Assembly (NCBI GenBank): GCA_022768805.1
Contig: JALELB010000062.1
Span: 1 to 64,000 of the forward strand
DNA length: 64,000 bases
DNA from: Ruminococcus sp.
Lineage (GTDB): Bacteria; Bacillota; Clostridia; Oscillospirales; Ruminococcaceae
Reading direction: 5' to 3'
Shown one piece after another: positions 1 to 8,860 of this stretch; the first letter of the stretch is position 1; each line of letters begins with the position of its first letter. Position numbers and translations under genes: made by a program. The notes beneath the pieces are model-generated. The model did not search any database and was not told the DNA's origin. It worked only from the letters and a program-made list of their open reading frames with translations.

Positions 1-2251
1 GTTCAAGCTTTGATATATAGCTTTCCCTTGTGCTGGGATGGAGACTGTCTTTGTTGTAAATACCGTAGAGCTTAAACACTCCCAGTTCGGCAGAATACCC
101 GGCAGTTTTTAGTTTGGCATCAAATGCTTTTCTGCAAATAACAGGGCACACTCTGTCAACCCCAAAATTCTGAGAGATTTCCATTGCTTTATCGTAGTCT
201 CTGTCGTCTACAATAAAGCAAAATGGCAGCAGAGGATTTCTGGCGAGAAGTTTATCAAAATAATCGCCTTCCTGCTTTTTCAGATAGGTCTCACCAGTCT
301 GAAAGTCAATACCGTTTTGGGTAAGCAGTTTGGCAAAATCCGGCGATGTATGCAGTTCCCCGTGTGTTAGCTTATTAAGCGTCTCTTGAAGACGGTCTCT
401 TTCCTTGATGTCATTTTGGCGAATGCTTTCATTATCATTATATTTTTCTCTTATAGCTGTAAGGTTCTCTTCGCGCTCGAAAAGATGTGCGTCAGCAATA
501 TCGTATCTGTGCAAAACTTCAGCAATCTCTGCTGCTGCTTTTTCCAGCATATCATATTTGCTCTGGAAGATATGTACCTCGTGAAGCTGTTTATTTATGT
601 CCGATAAATTCTGCACTAAATCCAGATGATTCTTTTTGTTTTTGGCTTCAGACTCACTCTTTTTGTTGCAAAGCTCCTTTTCTACTCGTTCTGCATTTGT
701 AATATCTGACGCAAGCCGTTTAGCTATTTTGTCAACGCTCTCTGTAGTTAAACTGCCTGTAAGGTCTCTGTCAGGGAGTTCACCGATCTGTTCTTCATAT
801 TTCTTTTCTGCTTCGGCAAAGCTCTCGCAGCGTTCCTGCAATCGACCTATATTGGTGTTCAGTGTGGATAGTTCGTCATTAAGTTCATAGAGTCTGTCAT
901 TCAGAGATGCCTTTTCATCATTATTATTTTCGGTTTCTTTCCTCAAACGCTTCTGCTCTGCTTTTAGTCTTTCTGCCTGTGCAGAATAATAATGATATAT
1001 AGTTGCTCCAAGCCGCTTTTTTCTTACAGCAGTCTCATCATTTTCAAGTGCAGCTATTGTATTTTTTGCAGCCGTGATCTTATTCTGTGCTGCTTTGATT
1101 TTGCCGTAATATTCGGCAGCACGCATACAGTTCCATTGATGTTTCGCTTCGGTATGCTTTCGCTCAAGCTCAGGCAAAACGGATGCATATTTTTTCAGTT
1201 CATCAGCTGAATTGTCAAGTAATTTTTTCATAACATGGTACTGCTCCGAAAGTTCCTCGTGCTTGATTTTTCTTTCTATTTCTCTGCATTCCTTTTTCGC
1301 TGCAGCAGCATCGGCTAATTTGTTTTCTTCTGCTTTTATACAGCCTTTTATATGCTTTAATGCTCCTGCGATATACCTTTCTTTTCCTTCCTTTCTATCA
1401 AGCTCATCGGTATACTCTTTAAATACATTACCGAACGATTCAAGATCTTCTGCAGCTTTTTCCATGATCTCCTTTTCAGCAAGAGCCTTACTGCTTGTTA
1501 TCATAGGCTTTATCAGTGATGCCGTTTCTTTGATCAGGCTTTGGCGCTGATCCTTATTGATATCATTCACGGTCTTTAATATCCATTTATCAAACAGCTC
1601 ATCCGATGTTTTACAGTTCTGAAACAGTGCCGCCAGACCATTTCCGCTTTCAGCCTGATTTATTTTTGCAAGCAGCGCCCATTCATACTCATAGATATGG
1701 TGCTTTATCAAATAATTCTGATAATCCTGTTTTTTGTCTTTTACAAACACATCAAATTTATCATGCCCTCTTTTATATCTCTTAAGGTTTTCATGAAACG
1801 CATTATAAGTATAGAATACTTTCTTTCCGCCGTGAGTTTCTGAAACAGGAATATTTGCAATATCGTATTCGTTCCCCTGATTGTAATCGTGAACGAAAGT
1901 AAAGTATTTCAGAGACTTGATCTTTTTATCATCATCTCCTTGAACAATAGTTTTGCTAAGACAAATACCCGTCATAAAATAGGAAGGGGTCTTTGTTCCG
2001 TCAAGCAGCCACTCTATCATCACATACGAGGGCTTTGAATCTCCGGTAAGGTAGTCTGTTATCTTCCAGCCTCCGATATCCATGCCCGGTATGATCGGCT
2101 GAAATATTGACTCAACCATAACTGTTTTTCCGCAGCCATTTGCAAGGTTCATCAGAGCGCTTTTTCCGCCGTAATAATCAAAAAGGCAATCAGAGATGAC
2201 CCTTCCGTCATAAACGATATTCACTATCCTGATACGGTTAATCGTCGGCAT
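1..2251 (-). CDS. jetC: Wadjet SMC-like ATPase JetC (partial, 3' end outside window)
   Basis: This is the SMC/MukB-like ATPase of a Wadjet complex, which by family knowledge recognises and linearises or cleaves small circular plasmids together with JetA, JetB and JetD. The reading frame is open from the ATG at 2251 to position 1 (about 750 codons) and continues beyond the window. An SMC-type P-loop, LANGCGKT, lies near residue 40. From about residue 250 the protein is rich in Lys, Glu, Gln, Asp and Ala, typical of a long coiled coil, for example around 960-1450. The C-terminal ATPase half is not in the window. The start overlaps the end of jetB by 14 nt, and a strong Shine-Dalgarno (AAAGGAGGAGG on the minus strand) lies just upstream. 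DNA here is AT-richer than the window average. JetC identity rests mainly on the operon context. Confidence 0.85.
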   Translation of the reverse strand, partial: MPTINRIRIVNIVYDGRVISDCLFDYYGGKSALMNLANGCGKTVMVESIFQPIIPGMDIGGWKITDYLTGDSKPSYVMIEWLLDGTKTPSYFMTGICLSKTIVQGDDDKKIKSLKYFTFVHDYNQGNEYDIANIPVSETHGGKKVFYTYNAFHENLKRYKRGHDKFDVFVKDKKQDYQNYLIKHHIYEYEWALLAKINQAESGNGLAALFQNCKTSDELFDKWILKTVNDINKDQRQSLIKETASLIKPMITSSKALAEKEIMEKAAEDLESFGNVFKEYTDELDRKEGKERYIAGALKHIKGCIKAEENKLADAAAAKKECREIERKIKHEELSEQYHVMKKLLDNSADELKKYASVLPELERKHTEAKHQWNCMRAAEYYGKIKAAQNKITAAKNTIAALENDETAVRKKRLGATIYHYYSAQAERLKAEQKRLRKETENNNDEKASLNDRLYELNDELSTLNTNIGRLQERCESFAEAEKKYEEQIGELPDRDLTGSLTTESVDKIAKRLASDITNAERVEKELCNKKSESEAKNKKNHLDLVQNLSDINKQLHEVHIFQSKYDMLEKAAAEIAEVLHRYDIADAHLFEREENLTAIREKYNDNESIRQNDIKERDRLQETLNKLTHGELHTSPDFAKLLTQNGIDFQTGETYLKKQEGDYFDKLLARNPLLPFCFIVDDRDYDKAMEISQNFGVDRVCPVICRKAFDAKLKTAGYSAELGVFKLYGIYNKDSLHPSTRESYISKLE

Positions 2252-2921
2252 GGTCCTCCTCCTTTTCAAAAAGCCTGCTTATTTCGGATATCCTTTTATC
2301 GCTGAGATAATAATTCTTCATCAGGTCGGATAGTCTTTTTCTGCTTCTTATCTCATCTTCTTCATCGGCAAATATCACAAGACCGTTTTTCACAAGTATC
2401 CTGCACGCAGTCTTTACAAGCTCTACCTTGCTTTGCTTTCTGCCTTCGTCTTTATATAAATTGCCATTCCACTTGTCAGCGATCTGATGAAAATTCAGCT
2501 GTGCTTCTTCCATTTGTGCGGCCTTGTTCTCGTTTGAAAATCTTTCATCAAGCTTAATGACAATATCCTTTATCCGCAGTGATTCGGTTCTCTGCGGATC
2601 ACTGTTGCGGCTGCCGAAAAACATCCAAAAAATCACCATGAATATATAGCATTGTAAATAAGCATCTATCTTTTTGGCATTTGAGGATATACTTTCCCTG
2701 AATTCTCTGAACCGCATATTGAACATTTCATTATCTGGAAGCGGCACAATATAAATATCATGAAAGGTCCTGACCAAAGTGAAATCCCATTCCTCACTCA
2801 TTACTTCAAGCTCATCCCGTATATCCTCACGGGACGCCAGCTCAAACAGCTCCGCATCATCACGGTCATTTATAGAATTGCACATTATAAGGTGCTTTAT
2901 TATTCTCATGCTTTCACGCAT
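2238..2921 (-). CDS. jetB: Wadjet JetB-like (MukE-like, DUF6063-type) protein
   Basis: About 227 residues, with the length and position of the MukE-like subunit that bridges the JetA kleisin and the JetC ATPase. I chose the ATG at 2921 because GGAGG sits about 9 nt upstream and the start then directly follows the jetA stop (2923-2925). A longer reading frame reaching back to 2939 would overlap jetA. A hydrophobic stretch near residues 90-105 (YIFMVIFWMFF) is probably buried rather than a membrane segment. The C-terminal third looks like a winged-helix domain with charged ends. No catalytic motif is expected. The family assignment comes from memory and context; the order D-A-B-C and these subunit sizes suggest a type III-like Wadjet. 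Confidence 0.75.
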   Translation of the reverse strand: MRESMRIIKHLIMCNSINDRDDAELFELASREDIRDELEVMSEEWDFTLVRTFHDIYIVPLPDNEMFNMRFREFRESISSNAKKIDAYLQCYIFMVIFWMFFGSRNSDPQRTESLRIKDIVIKLDERFSNENKAAQMEEAQLNFHQIADKWNGNLYKDEGRKQSKVELVKTACRILVKNGLVIFADEEDEIRSRKRLSDLMKNYYLSDKRISEISRLFEKEEDHADD

Positions 2922-2922
2922 A

Positions 2923-4518
2923 TTATATAACCTCCGCAATAAACCGCATATTGTCTATCTTAACAGTCTCTTTGCAGCTCAGCCCGGTTTCTTCGTCTGT
3001 GAACTCGCAGCCCAGTTCTTCCTGCTCACCTGATGACGTTATCAGAATCCGTTTTATCCCGTAAATACTTTCGTCCTGCGAATATATCCTTGATAAAGAA
3101 TAAGAAAGGTCAAACTCACCCTGACTGTCCTCTGATTTGTTATCCTCCTGCTTCCATTGCTCAATATCTATGATTGCAAATTCATAGAGCTTCAGCATAA
3201 CAAGAAAGAATCGCTTATTCTCGGCAATAAGACTTGTTTCTGCATGTTCAAGGCAGTATTCCCAAAGCTCTGAGAGTCTGAACGCTTTTCTGCGTGATGC
3301 GAATTCAAGCATAAGTTTTACTATTTCGGTATTCGCATTGTTTTTCCTTTCGACTGCTTTTCTGTAGAACGAACCATCTTCAAGCCTTTCCTCATCATCT
3401 TCAGTTTCGCCGGTGACATCTTCATTTAATTGCTGCGGCTCGTACACAAGTCTGAGATCAAGTATAGGCGGTAGCTTTGGTATCATAAGAGCGCCTAACA
3501 GCTTAGCGTATATTTCTTCGATATCCAGTTTATTGTTGCTGTTATATTCCTCTAAAGGCTTCAGGATAATATCTTCGATATCATAGCAGTGGGTTCTGTG
3601 CGACGTTATGGTTTTCATCAGGGTTTCTCTGTACAGCTGTCCCAGCTCTCTGCTGTGACTTAACAGCTCACGCTGCCTGACAAGTATTATTTCGGTGTTT
3701 TTTCCGATGGTAAATATATCACGCTTTTTATCTGCAAGCTCAGTTTTTACCTTGTCTGATAATATACAGTTATCCGAAAAGCTTTCTATTGCTTTTTCGA
3801 TTGTTTTCTTTATTTCATTCATAACAGCATACTCGTCATCAAGCATCTGTTCTATCTCACGAAGCAGGGTGTCATACTCATCTCCCGATGTTTCATTAAG
3901 ATCGTTTTTCAGCCTTCGTTCAAAAAGAGCAAGCTCTATTTCTTTTTGATTGAGCATTGCGATAAGCCGCTTGCTTTGCTCGGAAGCATCTGAAAAGTTG
4001 CCTCGTTCAATGAGCTTTTGCAGTCGGATTTCTTCAAGCTGAAAGCCAAGATCGTCCACCTCTTTGGTGCGAAAAAGCATATCAAAGCCCTGCTTCTCAA
4101 GAACATAGCAGATAACGCCGTCATCATCCTCTATATCCTTTATCAGTCTGACAGAAAATGATTTCAGCTTACTATCACTATGATCCATTATTTTGAATTT
4201 AAAGCTTTCCCCTTTGTTCTGAAGTATATCCTTAACGATGTATCGTGTCAGCTCTCTCAGTTCGCTATCACTTGGAGTTCTGCCATACGCCTGCAAAAGC
4301 TCCGCAAGAAAATCCTCTATATCCTCAAGTGTACATCTGACGCTTTCGGTGAGAGAACGCTCCATAATATGTACAAGCACCGCAAATATTATATTATCAA
4401 GCTCGTTATCACCAAAGCTTGTTTCTATAGCAATGTTCCTGTTTCTTCTGCAAAGCACAGAGGCTATCTCGGCAACAGGTTCCATACGGCTTGCAAACTT
4501 TTCAAGATATGAGATCAT
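2923..4518 (-). CDS. jetA: Wadjet JetA-like (kleisin, DUF5716-type) protein
   Basis: About 531 residues, the kleisin-like subunit of the Wadjet complex (MukF analogue). The N-terminal 120 residues read as a small helical/winged-helix region. A strongly charged coiled-coil section follows around residues 150-300 (many E, K, L and R with heptad-like spacing), and the C-terminal part is acidic. I start it at the ATG at 4518 (MISYLEKF), 1 nt after the jetD stop, with GAGGG upstream. A further in-frame start at 4530 would overlap jetD. The tight spacing with jetD and jetB implies one transcript and co-assembly. No enzymatic motifs are visible, as expected for this subunit. Confidence 0.75.
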   Translation of the reverse strand: MISYLEKFASRMEPVAEIASVLCRRNRNIAIETSFGDNELDNIIFAVLVHIMERSLTESVRCTLEDIEDFLAELLQAYGRTPSDSELRELTRYIVKDILQNKGESFKFKIMDHSDSKLKSFSVRLIKDIEDDDGVICYVLEKQGFDMLFRTKEVDDLGFQLEEIRLQKLIERGNFSDASEQSKRLIAMLNQKEIELALFERRLKNDLNETSGDEYDTLLREIEQMLDDEYAVMNEIKKTIEKAIESFSDNCILSDKVKTELADKKRDIFTIGKNTEIILVRQRELLSHSRELGQLYRETLMKTITSHRTHCYDIEDIILKPLEEYNSNNKLDIEEIYAKLLGALMIPKLPPILDLRLVYEPQQLNEDVTGETEDDEERLEDGSFYRKAVERKNNANTEIVKLMLEFASRRKAFRLSELWEYCLEHAETSLIAENKRFFLVMLKLYEFAIIDIEQWKQEDNKSEDSQGEFDLSYSLSRIYSQDESIYGIKRILITSSGEQEELGCEFTDEETGLSCKETVKIDNMRFIAEVI

Positions 4519-4519
4519 T

Positions 4520-5578
4520 TTAGCCCTCACAATATATATAATCTTTTAATACAGCATAATTGAGAATTTCCTGCGGTATATAATATCCGTTATGCAGCAA
4601 GTCCTTTATTCTTTCAGCAGACTCGCTGTCTATGCTTTGATAAAATTTGGATATGTTATCGGGCTGCCTCTGATTTGTACGGCATTTAAGACCTTCAGTA
4701 TTATCGCCTGATAACAAACGATCAAATAATTCTGTCATTTTCTTATAAGCCTCAGCAAAAGGAAAAATATCGAGTTCAGGCGAGATGTTTACGAATGAAA
4801 GAAATATGTCTATTCCCTCATGGTCAATATCACCCCAGTACCAGACTTTCCCTTCAAAATGCGAATCAATATTAAGATAATCCTGCAATGAATTGTTTTT
4901 TTGCGTCACCTTTCTGCCTTCACCGTATATCACACAGTCTATTTTCACGCCAAACAGTCCGGCAAAATTCGGGGTATCGAGCATAAGCTTTCTGACGGTG
5001 AACCATGTATCCTTATTTTCGATCACCAAGACATTTTTGATGTCATTACCTCTTCTGTAATCAAAAAACGGCTCCGGGGTAGGGTATGTATTCAGCTTGT
5101 CAAAAACATTACAACTCTTCAACAAGGCAATATTATCCTTGCCCTCTTTTTTATCCAAAACCTTTTCGTCATTCCATATCTGATATGCCCGCTCATTTTC
5201 CGACAACGGATACTCCAGATTACTGCTGTGCGCTTTCAGGTAGTCATCCAGTATGAGAATAAATTCACGGTTCTTGATATACTTTTCAGTATTCTTTCTA
5301 AAAACGCCCGGCTCTATCATGTAATGAAGAGAATTTATCTCATTAATGAGCTGTTTATCAGGAGCCGGTTTATTCATAATATGATATTTTAGATAGAGGC
5401 TGGGATTCAGCCCGTTTTTCCCGCTTTGCTTTACAGGTTTTATGATCTGTCGGTCTATCAGACTGCTTATCGTTTCTACAAGTTTCGCATAATCACCAAG
5501 CTTAATGATCTTTTCCAGCTCATCCAGACCAATTTTTTTATAAGGATATTCAAAAATACTTGTTATAATTCCATCCAT
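4520..5578 (-). CDS. jetD: Wadjet nuclease subunit JetD (DUF3322/DUF2220, Toprim-like)
   Basis: 352 residues. By family knowledge JetD is the topoisomerase VI/Spo11-like Toprim subunit that cuts plasmid DNA once the JetABC motor has extruded it. The C-terminal half carries the Toprim signatures: an acidic residue in VIENKDTW (about residues 184-191) and the metal-binding segment YWGDIDHEG (about 247-255). The N-terminal part is a helical DNA-binding-like region. It is the first gene of the operon here (D-A-B-C), unlike the A-B-C-D order of type I systems. Upstream on the same strand is an AT-rich promoter (TTTACT, 16 bp, TATAAT at 5623-5596). Both acidic motifs are intact, so the enzyme looks functional. 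Confidence 0.85.
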   Translation of the reverse strand: MDGIITSIFEYPYKKIGLDELEKIIKLGDYAKLVETISSLIDRQIIKPVKQSGKNGLNPSLYLKYHIMNKPAPDKQLINEINSLHYMIEPGVFRKNTEKYIKNREFILILDDYLKAHSSNLEYPLSENERAYQIWNDEKVLDKKEGKDNIALLKSCNVFDKLNTYPTPEPFFDYRRGNDIKNVLVIENKDTWFTVRKLMLDTPNFAGLFGVKIDCVIYGEGRKVTQKNNSLQDYLNIDSHFEGKVWYWGDIDHEGIDIFLSFVNISPELDIFPFAEAYKKMTELFDRLLSGDNTEGLKCRTNQRQPDNISKFYQSIDSESAERIKDLLHNGYYIPQEILNYAVLKDYIYCEG

Positions 5579-5595
5579 GCTAAAACCCCATAATA

Positions 5596-5623
5596 ATTAT
5601 ATCACATATTGTAAAATAGTAAA
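5596..5623 (-). promoter_or_regulatory. Probable sigma-A promoter of the jetDABC operon
   Basis: On the minus strand TTTACT (5623-5618) and TATAAT (5601-5596) are separated by 16 bp, just upstream of the jetD start at 5578. The resulting leader would be very short. Confidence 0.5.
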
Positions 5624-5866
5624 AGCGTTTTCAGTTGAAATGCTATACACTTCATACAGATGAACCTAGAGCAAACCACACTACGACTGGCTATAGTACA
5701 CAGATAATAACCCAAGCTCATTATATCAAAGAAAAGCATATGGGTCAAGATATTTCACAGAGGTCGCTGTCAATCATCCGGATCATTTCACCAACAATCC
5801 CCTCTCCTTGACGGGATTCAAGCATCAATAGATGGCATTTTTTTATAAAAACACGCTGAATCATTT

Positions 5867-6039
5867 TCACTTTTTCTGCATGCCAAGCACCTTATGATCC
5901 ACAAATGGACGGAATGGTTTCATCAGATCACAGGCCAGGTTCAGGGCATTGTGTACATTCTTCACAGAGAAGATCTGTCCGGTACAGACCGGTTACGTAT
6001 TGATGGATGAGATAAGCCTGTTTACATTTGCTCTGGTTT
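5867..6039 (-). pseudogene. Decayed cas1 fragment (type II-like)
   Basis: Minus-strand translation ending at the TGA at 5867-5869 contains LACDLMKPFRPFVD (5900-5938). This closely matches the conserved core of type II Cas1 integrases, which typically read NLADDLMEPFRPFVD, with the Glu of the EPFRP motif replaced by Lys. About 17 upstream codons in the same frame (GQIFSVKNVHN) fit the usual stretch before that motif, and an in-frame TAA then interrupts the frame near 5997-5999. The rest of the gene, a cas9 or cas2, and repeats are not recognisable. A 77-codon open frame over the same DNA is an artefact. The match is strong over a short span, so I call it a remnant; its extent is uncertain. Confidence 0.55.
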
Positions 6040-6415
6040 TTGCTGACCGATAGTGAACCGGCTGTTCCCGGACCGCTGATCTGCGTCAAATCAGACAGCA
6101 CCCGGTTGCAGTGAAACGCCTTGAGTTTCAGTTCCTTTCTGTGAAACTGATTGGGAATCAAGCCGTTGTACTTGCTGGACAGCGTTCTGAGAAAGCGGTT
6201 TTCCTGGATTTCCGGGGTAAACAGAGATTCCAGCTCGCATTAGCGAATTCACAGTGTGTGTTTATGTTTTGGAAAATTATCTATCATTTATCTGCAACGC
6301 TTATATTTTCCATTATTATATCACGTCGCTTGCCGGAAAGCAATAGAAAAGCAAAAAAGAATTTGTAAAATAATCCTGGAAGTGAACAAATAAAAACGTC
6401 CTAAGCTGTACAGCA
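6040..6415. other. Gene-poor interval with no recognised feature
   Basis: Neither strand gives a convincing gene. Short open frames exist on both strands but lack ribosome binding sites and known motifs. The interval may hold further decayed parts of the cas1 locus; I could not recognise any. Confidence 0.4.
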
Positions 6416-6454
6416 AAAACAGGCTATGAATCAAATTGATTCATAGCCTGTTTG
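6416..6454 (-). terminator. Intrinsic terminator of the amino acid ABC operon
   Basis: A near-perfect 17-18 bp inverted repeat (AAACAGGCTATGAATCA with its complement) with a tiny loop is followed on the minus strand by TTTTTG, 10 nt after the stop of the ATPase gene. Confidence 0.9.
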
Positions 6455-6463
6455 ATATTCAAA

Positions 6464-7189
6464 TTATAAAACCTTGGACAAAAACTCCTGAAGCCGTGGA
6501 TTCTGCGGATGATCGAAAAAGGGCTGAGGCGCATTTTCTTCCATAATCCTGCCGCCGTCCATAAACATAACACGGGAAGCAACCTCCCGGGCAAAGCCCA
6601 TTTCGTGGGTGACTACCACCATGGTCATACCGTCCTCTGCAAGCTCCCGCATCAGCGCGAGCACCTCTCCCACCATTTCCGGATCCAGTGCGGAAGTAGG
6701 TTCATCAAAAAGCATCACATCCGGATTCATCGCCAGCGCCCTGGCAATGGCGATCCGCTGCTTCTGGCCGCCGGAAAGCTGTCCCGGATACTGCTTTGCC
6801 TTGTCGGAAAGCCCGACCTTTTTCAACAGCATTGCGGCCTTTTCATCCGCCTCCGCCTGGGTCATGAGCTTGAGCTTCACCGGCGCCAGGGTAATATTCT
6901 TCTGGATGGTCAGATGGGGAAACAGGTGGAAATGCTGAAAAACCATACCCATTTTCTCACGTACAACGTAAAGCTGCCGGTCGGACATGGCTGTCAGATC
7001 CTGGCCCTCAAAGAGAATCTGTCCGGAGGTAGGCTGCTCCAGCCGGTTCAGACAGCGGAGAAATGTGCTTTTGCCGGAACCGGAGGGACCGATGATGACC
7101 ACCTTCTCACCCTTTTCAATTGTGGTGGTGATGCCCTTGAGAATATGCAGATCCCCAAAGGACTTCTCCAGATTCTTAACCTCGATCAC
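6464..7189 (-). CDS. Polar amino acid ABC transporter ATP-binding protein (GlnQ-like)
   Basis: Cytoplasmic ATPase of about 241 residues that powers amino acid uptake. Motifs in order: Walker [10 protein letters not shown] (about residues 34-42), Q-loop region, ABC signature [16 protein letters not shown], Walker [14 protein letters not shown], and switch His in [14 protein letters not shown] use the GTG at 7189 as start because AAGGAGG lies 9 nt upstream and [11 protein letters not shown] is the normal N-terminus of this family. The in-frame ATG at 7228 would sit inside the permease gene. The gene overlaps the permease by 14 nt and ends the three-gene operon. The exact substrate cannot be read from the sequence. 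Confidence 0.95.
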   Translation of the reverse strand: MIEVKNLEKSFGDLHILKGITTTIEKGEKVVIIGPSGSGKSTFLRCLNRLEQPTSGQILFEGQDLTAMSDRQLYVVREKMGMVFQHFHLFPHLTIQKNITLAPVKLKLMTQAEADEKAAMLLKKVGLSDKAKQYPGQLSGGQKQRIAIARALAMNPDVMLFDEPTSALDPEMVGEVLALMRELAEDGMTMVVVTHEMGFAREVASRVMFMDGGRIMEENAPQPFFDHPQNPRLQEFLSKVL

Positions 7190-7877
7190 TCTTTGCCAGC
7201 CTCCTTTCCAGTCTGGATACCATGGCACTGAGGAACATAACCATAATCAGGTAAATTGCCGCCACTGCAATCAGGGGCAAAAAAGCCTCATAGGTCTGGC
7301 TGCGGATAATGTCTCCGCCCTTGGTTAGGTCCACCAGTGCAATATATCCGGCAACGGAGGTTTCCTTCAGCAGCACAATGCACTCATTGGCCAGAGCCGG
7401 AAGAATGTTCTTGAACGCCTGGGGCAGGATAATGGAAATCATGGTTTTGGAATAGTTCAGTCCAAGACTGGCTCCCGCTTCAAACTGTCCAGCATCAATG
7501 GACATGATACCGGACCGGACAATCTCCGCAACATAGGCAGCAGAATTCAGACCAAATGCCAGCACAGCAACAAAAATTTTGTCCACATTAACTGTTGCAA
7601 AGATAATGAAATACAGGATCAGCAGCTGCACCACCACAGGCGTTCCCCGGATTACCGTCAGATACGCCTTTGCCAGCAGATTCAATATGCCGAATTTCCC
7701 GTTTTTATCGTGCGTCGCACGGACAATTGCAATCAGAAAGCCAAGGATCATGCCGAGGATCACTGCAAAAAACGTGACAATCAGCGTTGTAGACAGGCCG
7801 TCCGTCAGGTACTTCCATCTGTCATCCTTGAGGAAGGTTTCAGACAGCTTGTTGATAAAATCTCCGAAAATATGCAT
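7176..7877 (-). CDS. Polar amino acid ABC transporter permease (HisM/GlnP-like)
   Basis: 233-residue inner membrane permease with about five transmembrane segments. The conserved cytoplasmic EAA loop that docks the ATPase is present around [28 protein letters not shown] (about residues 135-162). The family motif of amino acid permeases, [21 protein letters not shown], is seen as [14 protein letters not shown]. The gene follows the binding protein gene after 33 nt and overlaps the ATPase gene, so all three are one transcript. Only one permease gene is present, so a homodimer is likely. Confidence 0.93.
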   Translation of the reverse strand: MHIFGDFINKLSETFLKDDRWKYLTDGLSTTLIVTFFAVILGMILGFLIAIVRATHDKNGKFGILNLLAKAYLTVIRGTPVVVQLLILYFIIFATVNVDKIFVAVLAFGLNSAAYVAEIVRSGIMSIDAGQFEAGASLGLNYSKTMISIILPQAFKNILPALANECIVLLKETSVAGYIALVDLTKGGDIIRSQTYEAFLPLIAVAAIYLIMVMFLSAMVSRLERRLAKSDRG

Positions 7878-7910
7878 GCTGCTTTACTCTCCTGCAATGT
7901 AGTGGGGCCA

Positions 7911-8693
7911 TCAGTCCTTGCGGACAATGATAACCTGGGTGGAGGTTGCATAACCCTGTGTAAAGGAAACATTCTTTTCACGATCCGGTGTTACGGAAAG
8001 ACCTGCAACGCCCACGTCTGCCTTTCCAGATTCAACCGCAGAAATAATCGAGTCAAATTCCATATTCTCGATCTCCAGGGTCATACCCAGTTGATCGCAG
8101 ATTGCTTGCATAATATCCACGTCAATGCCCACGATCTTGTCGCCGCTCATGCTCTCATAGGGCGGGAATTCAGCGTTGGTGGCCATGACGATCTTGCCGT
8201 TGTCACGGGAAATGCTTTCATCCGGTGTATAGGAGACCTGGTCAGCTTCATCACCGATCCAATGCTTGACAATGCTGTCCAGAGTACCGTCATTCTTGAG
8301 CTTGGTCAGCGCATCATCCAGTTTCTTTCCCAGCTCGTCATTGCCCTTTTTGTATGCGATTGCATAATCCTCCTGTACAAAGGGGTCATCCAGAATTCTC
8401 AGCGAATCATTCTTTTCCACAAAAACCTTTGCAGGCTCGCTGTCGATGATTACTGCATCCACCTTGCCCTGCTTCAGTGCCTGTACAGCGTCTGCACCCT
8501 TGTTGTAAGGCTCCACCTTGGAGTCCTTGACTTCGGTTTCGGCATAGATATAACCGGTTGTTCCCAGCTGGGCGCCGATTGTTTTTCCCTCCAGATCAGC
8601 AGCAGTAAAAACGGTGTTTGCCGGGGTACCGCAGCCTGTCAAGGAGAGGACAAGCAGCATCCCGGTAGTCAGAAGCGCAGTCATTTTTTTCAT
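7911..8693 (-). CDS. Amino acid ABC transporter substrate-binding lipoprotein with swapped halves (circular permutant)
   Basis: 260-residue lipoprotein that should capture an amino acid outside the membrane for the adjacent permease. The signal peptide ends in the lipobox LSLTGC (Cys21). The order of the two halves is reversed relative to the SBP_bac_3 family. Residues 31-147 match what is normally the second half (ADLEGKTIGAQLGTTGY, then VIIDSEPAKVFV, then GTLDSIVKHW). Residues 165-260 match the normal first half (GKIVMATNAEFPPYE, VGIDVDIMQAI, then TQVIIVRKD as the C-terminus). Each element occurs once, so the total equals one normal protein. Start at 8693 is supported by AAAGGA 9 nt upstream. 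Alternatives are a recombination product of two tandem genes or an assembly artefact; the clean joint favours permutation. Confidence 0.9.
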   Translation of the reverse strand: MKKMTALLTTGMLLVLSLTGCGTPANTVFTAADLEGKTIGAQLGTTGYIYAETEVKDSKVEPYNKGADAVQALKQGKVDAVIIDSEPAKVFVEKNDSLRILDDPFVQEDYAIAYKKGNDELGKKLDDALTKLKNDGTLDSIVKHWIGDEADQVSYTPDESISRDNGKIVMATNAEFPPYESMSGDKIVGIDVDIMQAICDQLGMTLEIENMEFDSIISAVESGKADVGVAGLSVTPDREKNVSFTQGYATSTQVIIVRKD

Positions 8694-8742
8694 GTACAAC
8701 ATTCCTTTCAAAATGAATTGGTTTGGCCATGCCTATTTTTCT

Positions 8743-8771
8743 ATTATAACGCAGGAAACGGAAAAATGCAA
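8743..8771 (-). promoter_or_regulatory. Sigma-A promoter of the amino acid ABC operon
   Basis: On the minus strand TTGCAT (8771-8766), a 17 bp spacer and a perfect TATAAT (8748-8743) lie about 50 nt upstream of the binding protein start. Confidence 0.8.
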
Positions 8772-8819
8772 TATATACTTTTTGATTTCTGCAGATTTTC
8801 GTCAGAACAGCCGTAAAAA

Positions 8820-8852
8820 AGAAGGATCAGCTTGTTGAGCTGATCCTTCCTC
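8820..8852 (-). terminator. Intrinsic terminator after the Wzz-like gene
   Basis: A 10 bp stem AAGGATCAGC/GCTGATCCTT with a 7-nt loop is followed on the minus strand by CTTTTTT. Confidence 0.85.
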
Positions 8853-8860
8853 CTGTGGGA

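Noticed and set aside
5928..6161. Minus-strand 77-codon frame considered as a transposase fragment
   Set aside because: It lies over the cas1 remnant in a different frame and shows no transposase motif.
5580..6460. CRISPR array or tracrRNA near the cas1 remnant
   Set aside because: No direct repeats of 25-40 bases with spacers could be seen on either strand.
8694..8860. Riboswitch upstream of the amino acid ABC operon
   Set aside because: The leader between promoter and start is only about 45 nt and contains no conserved riboswitch core.
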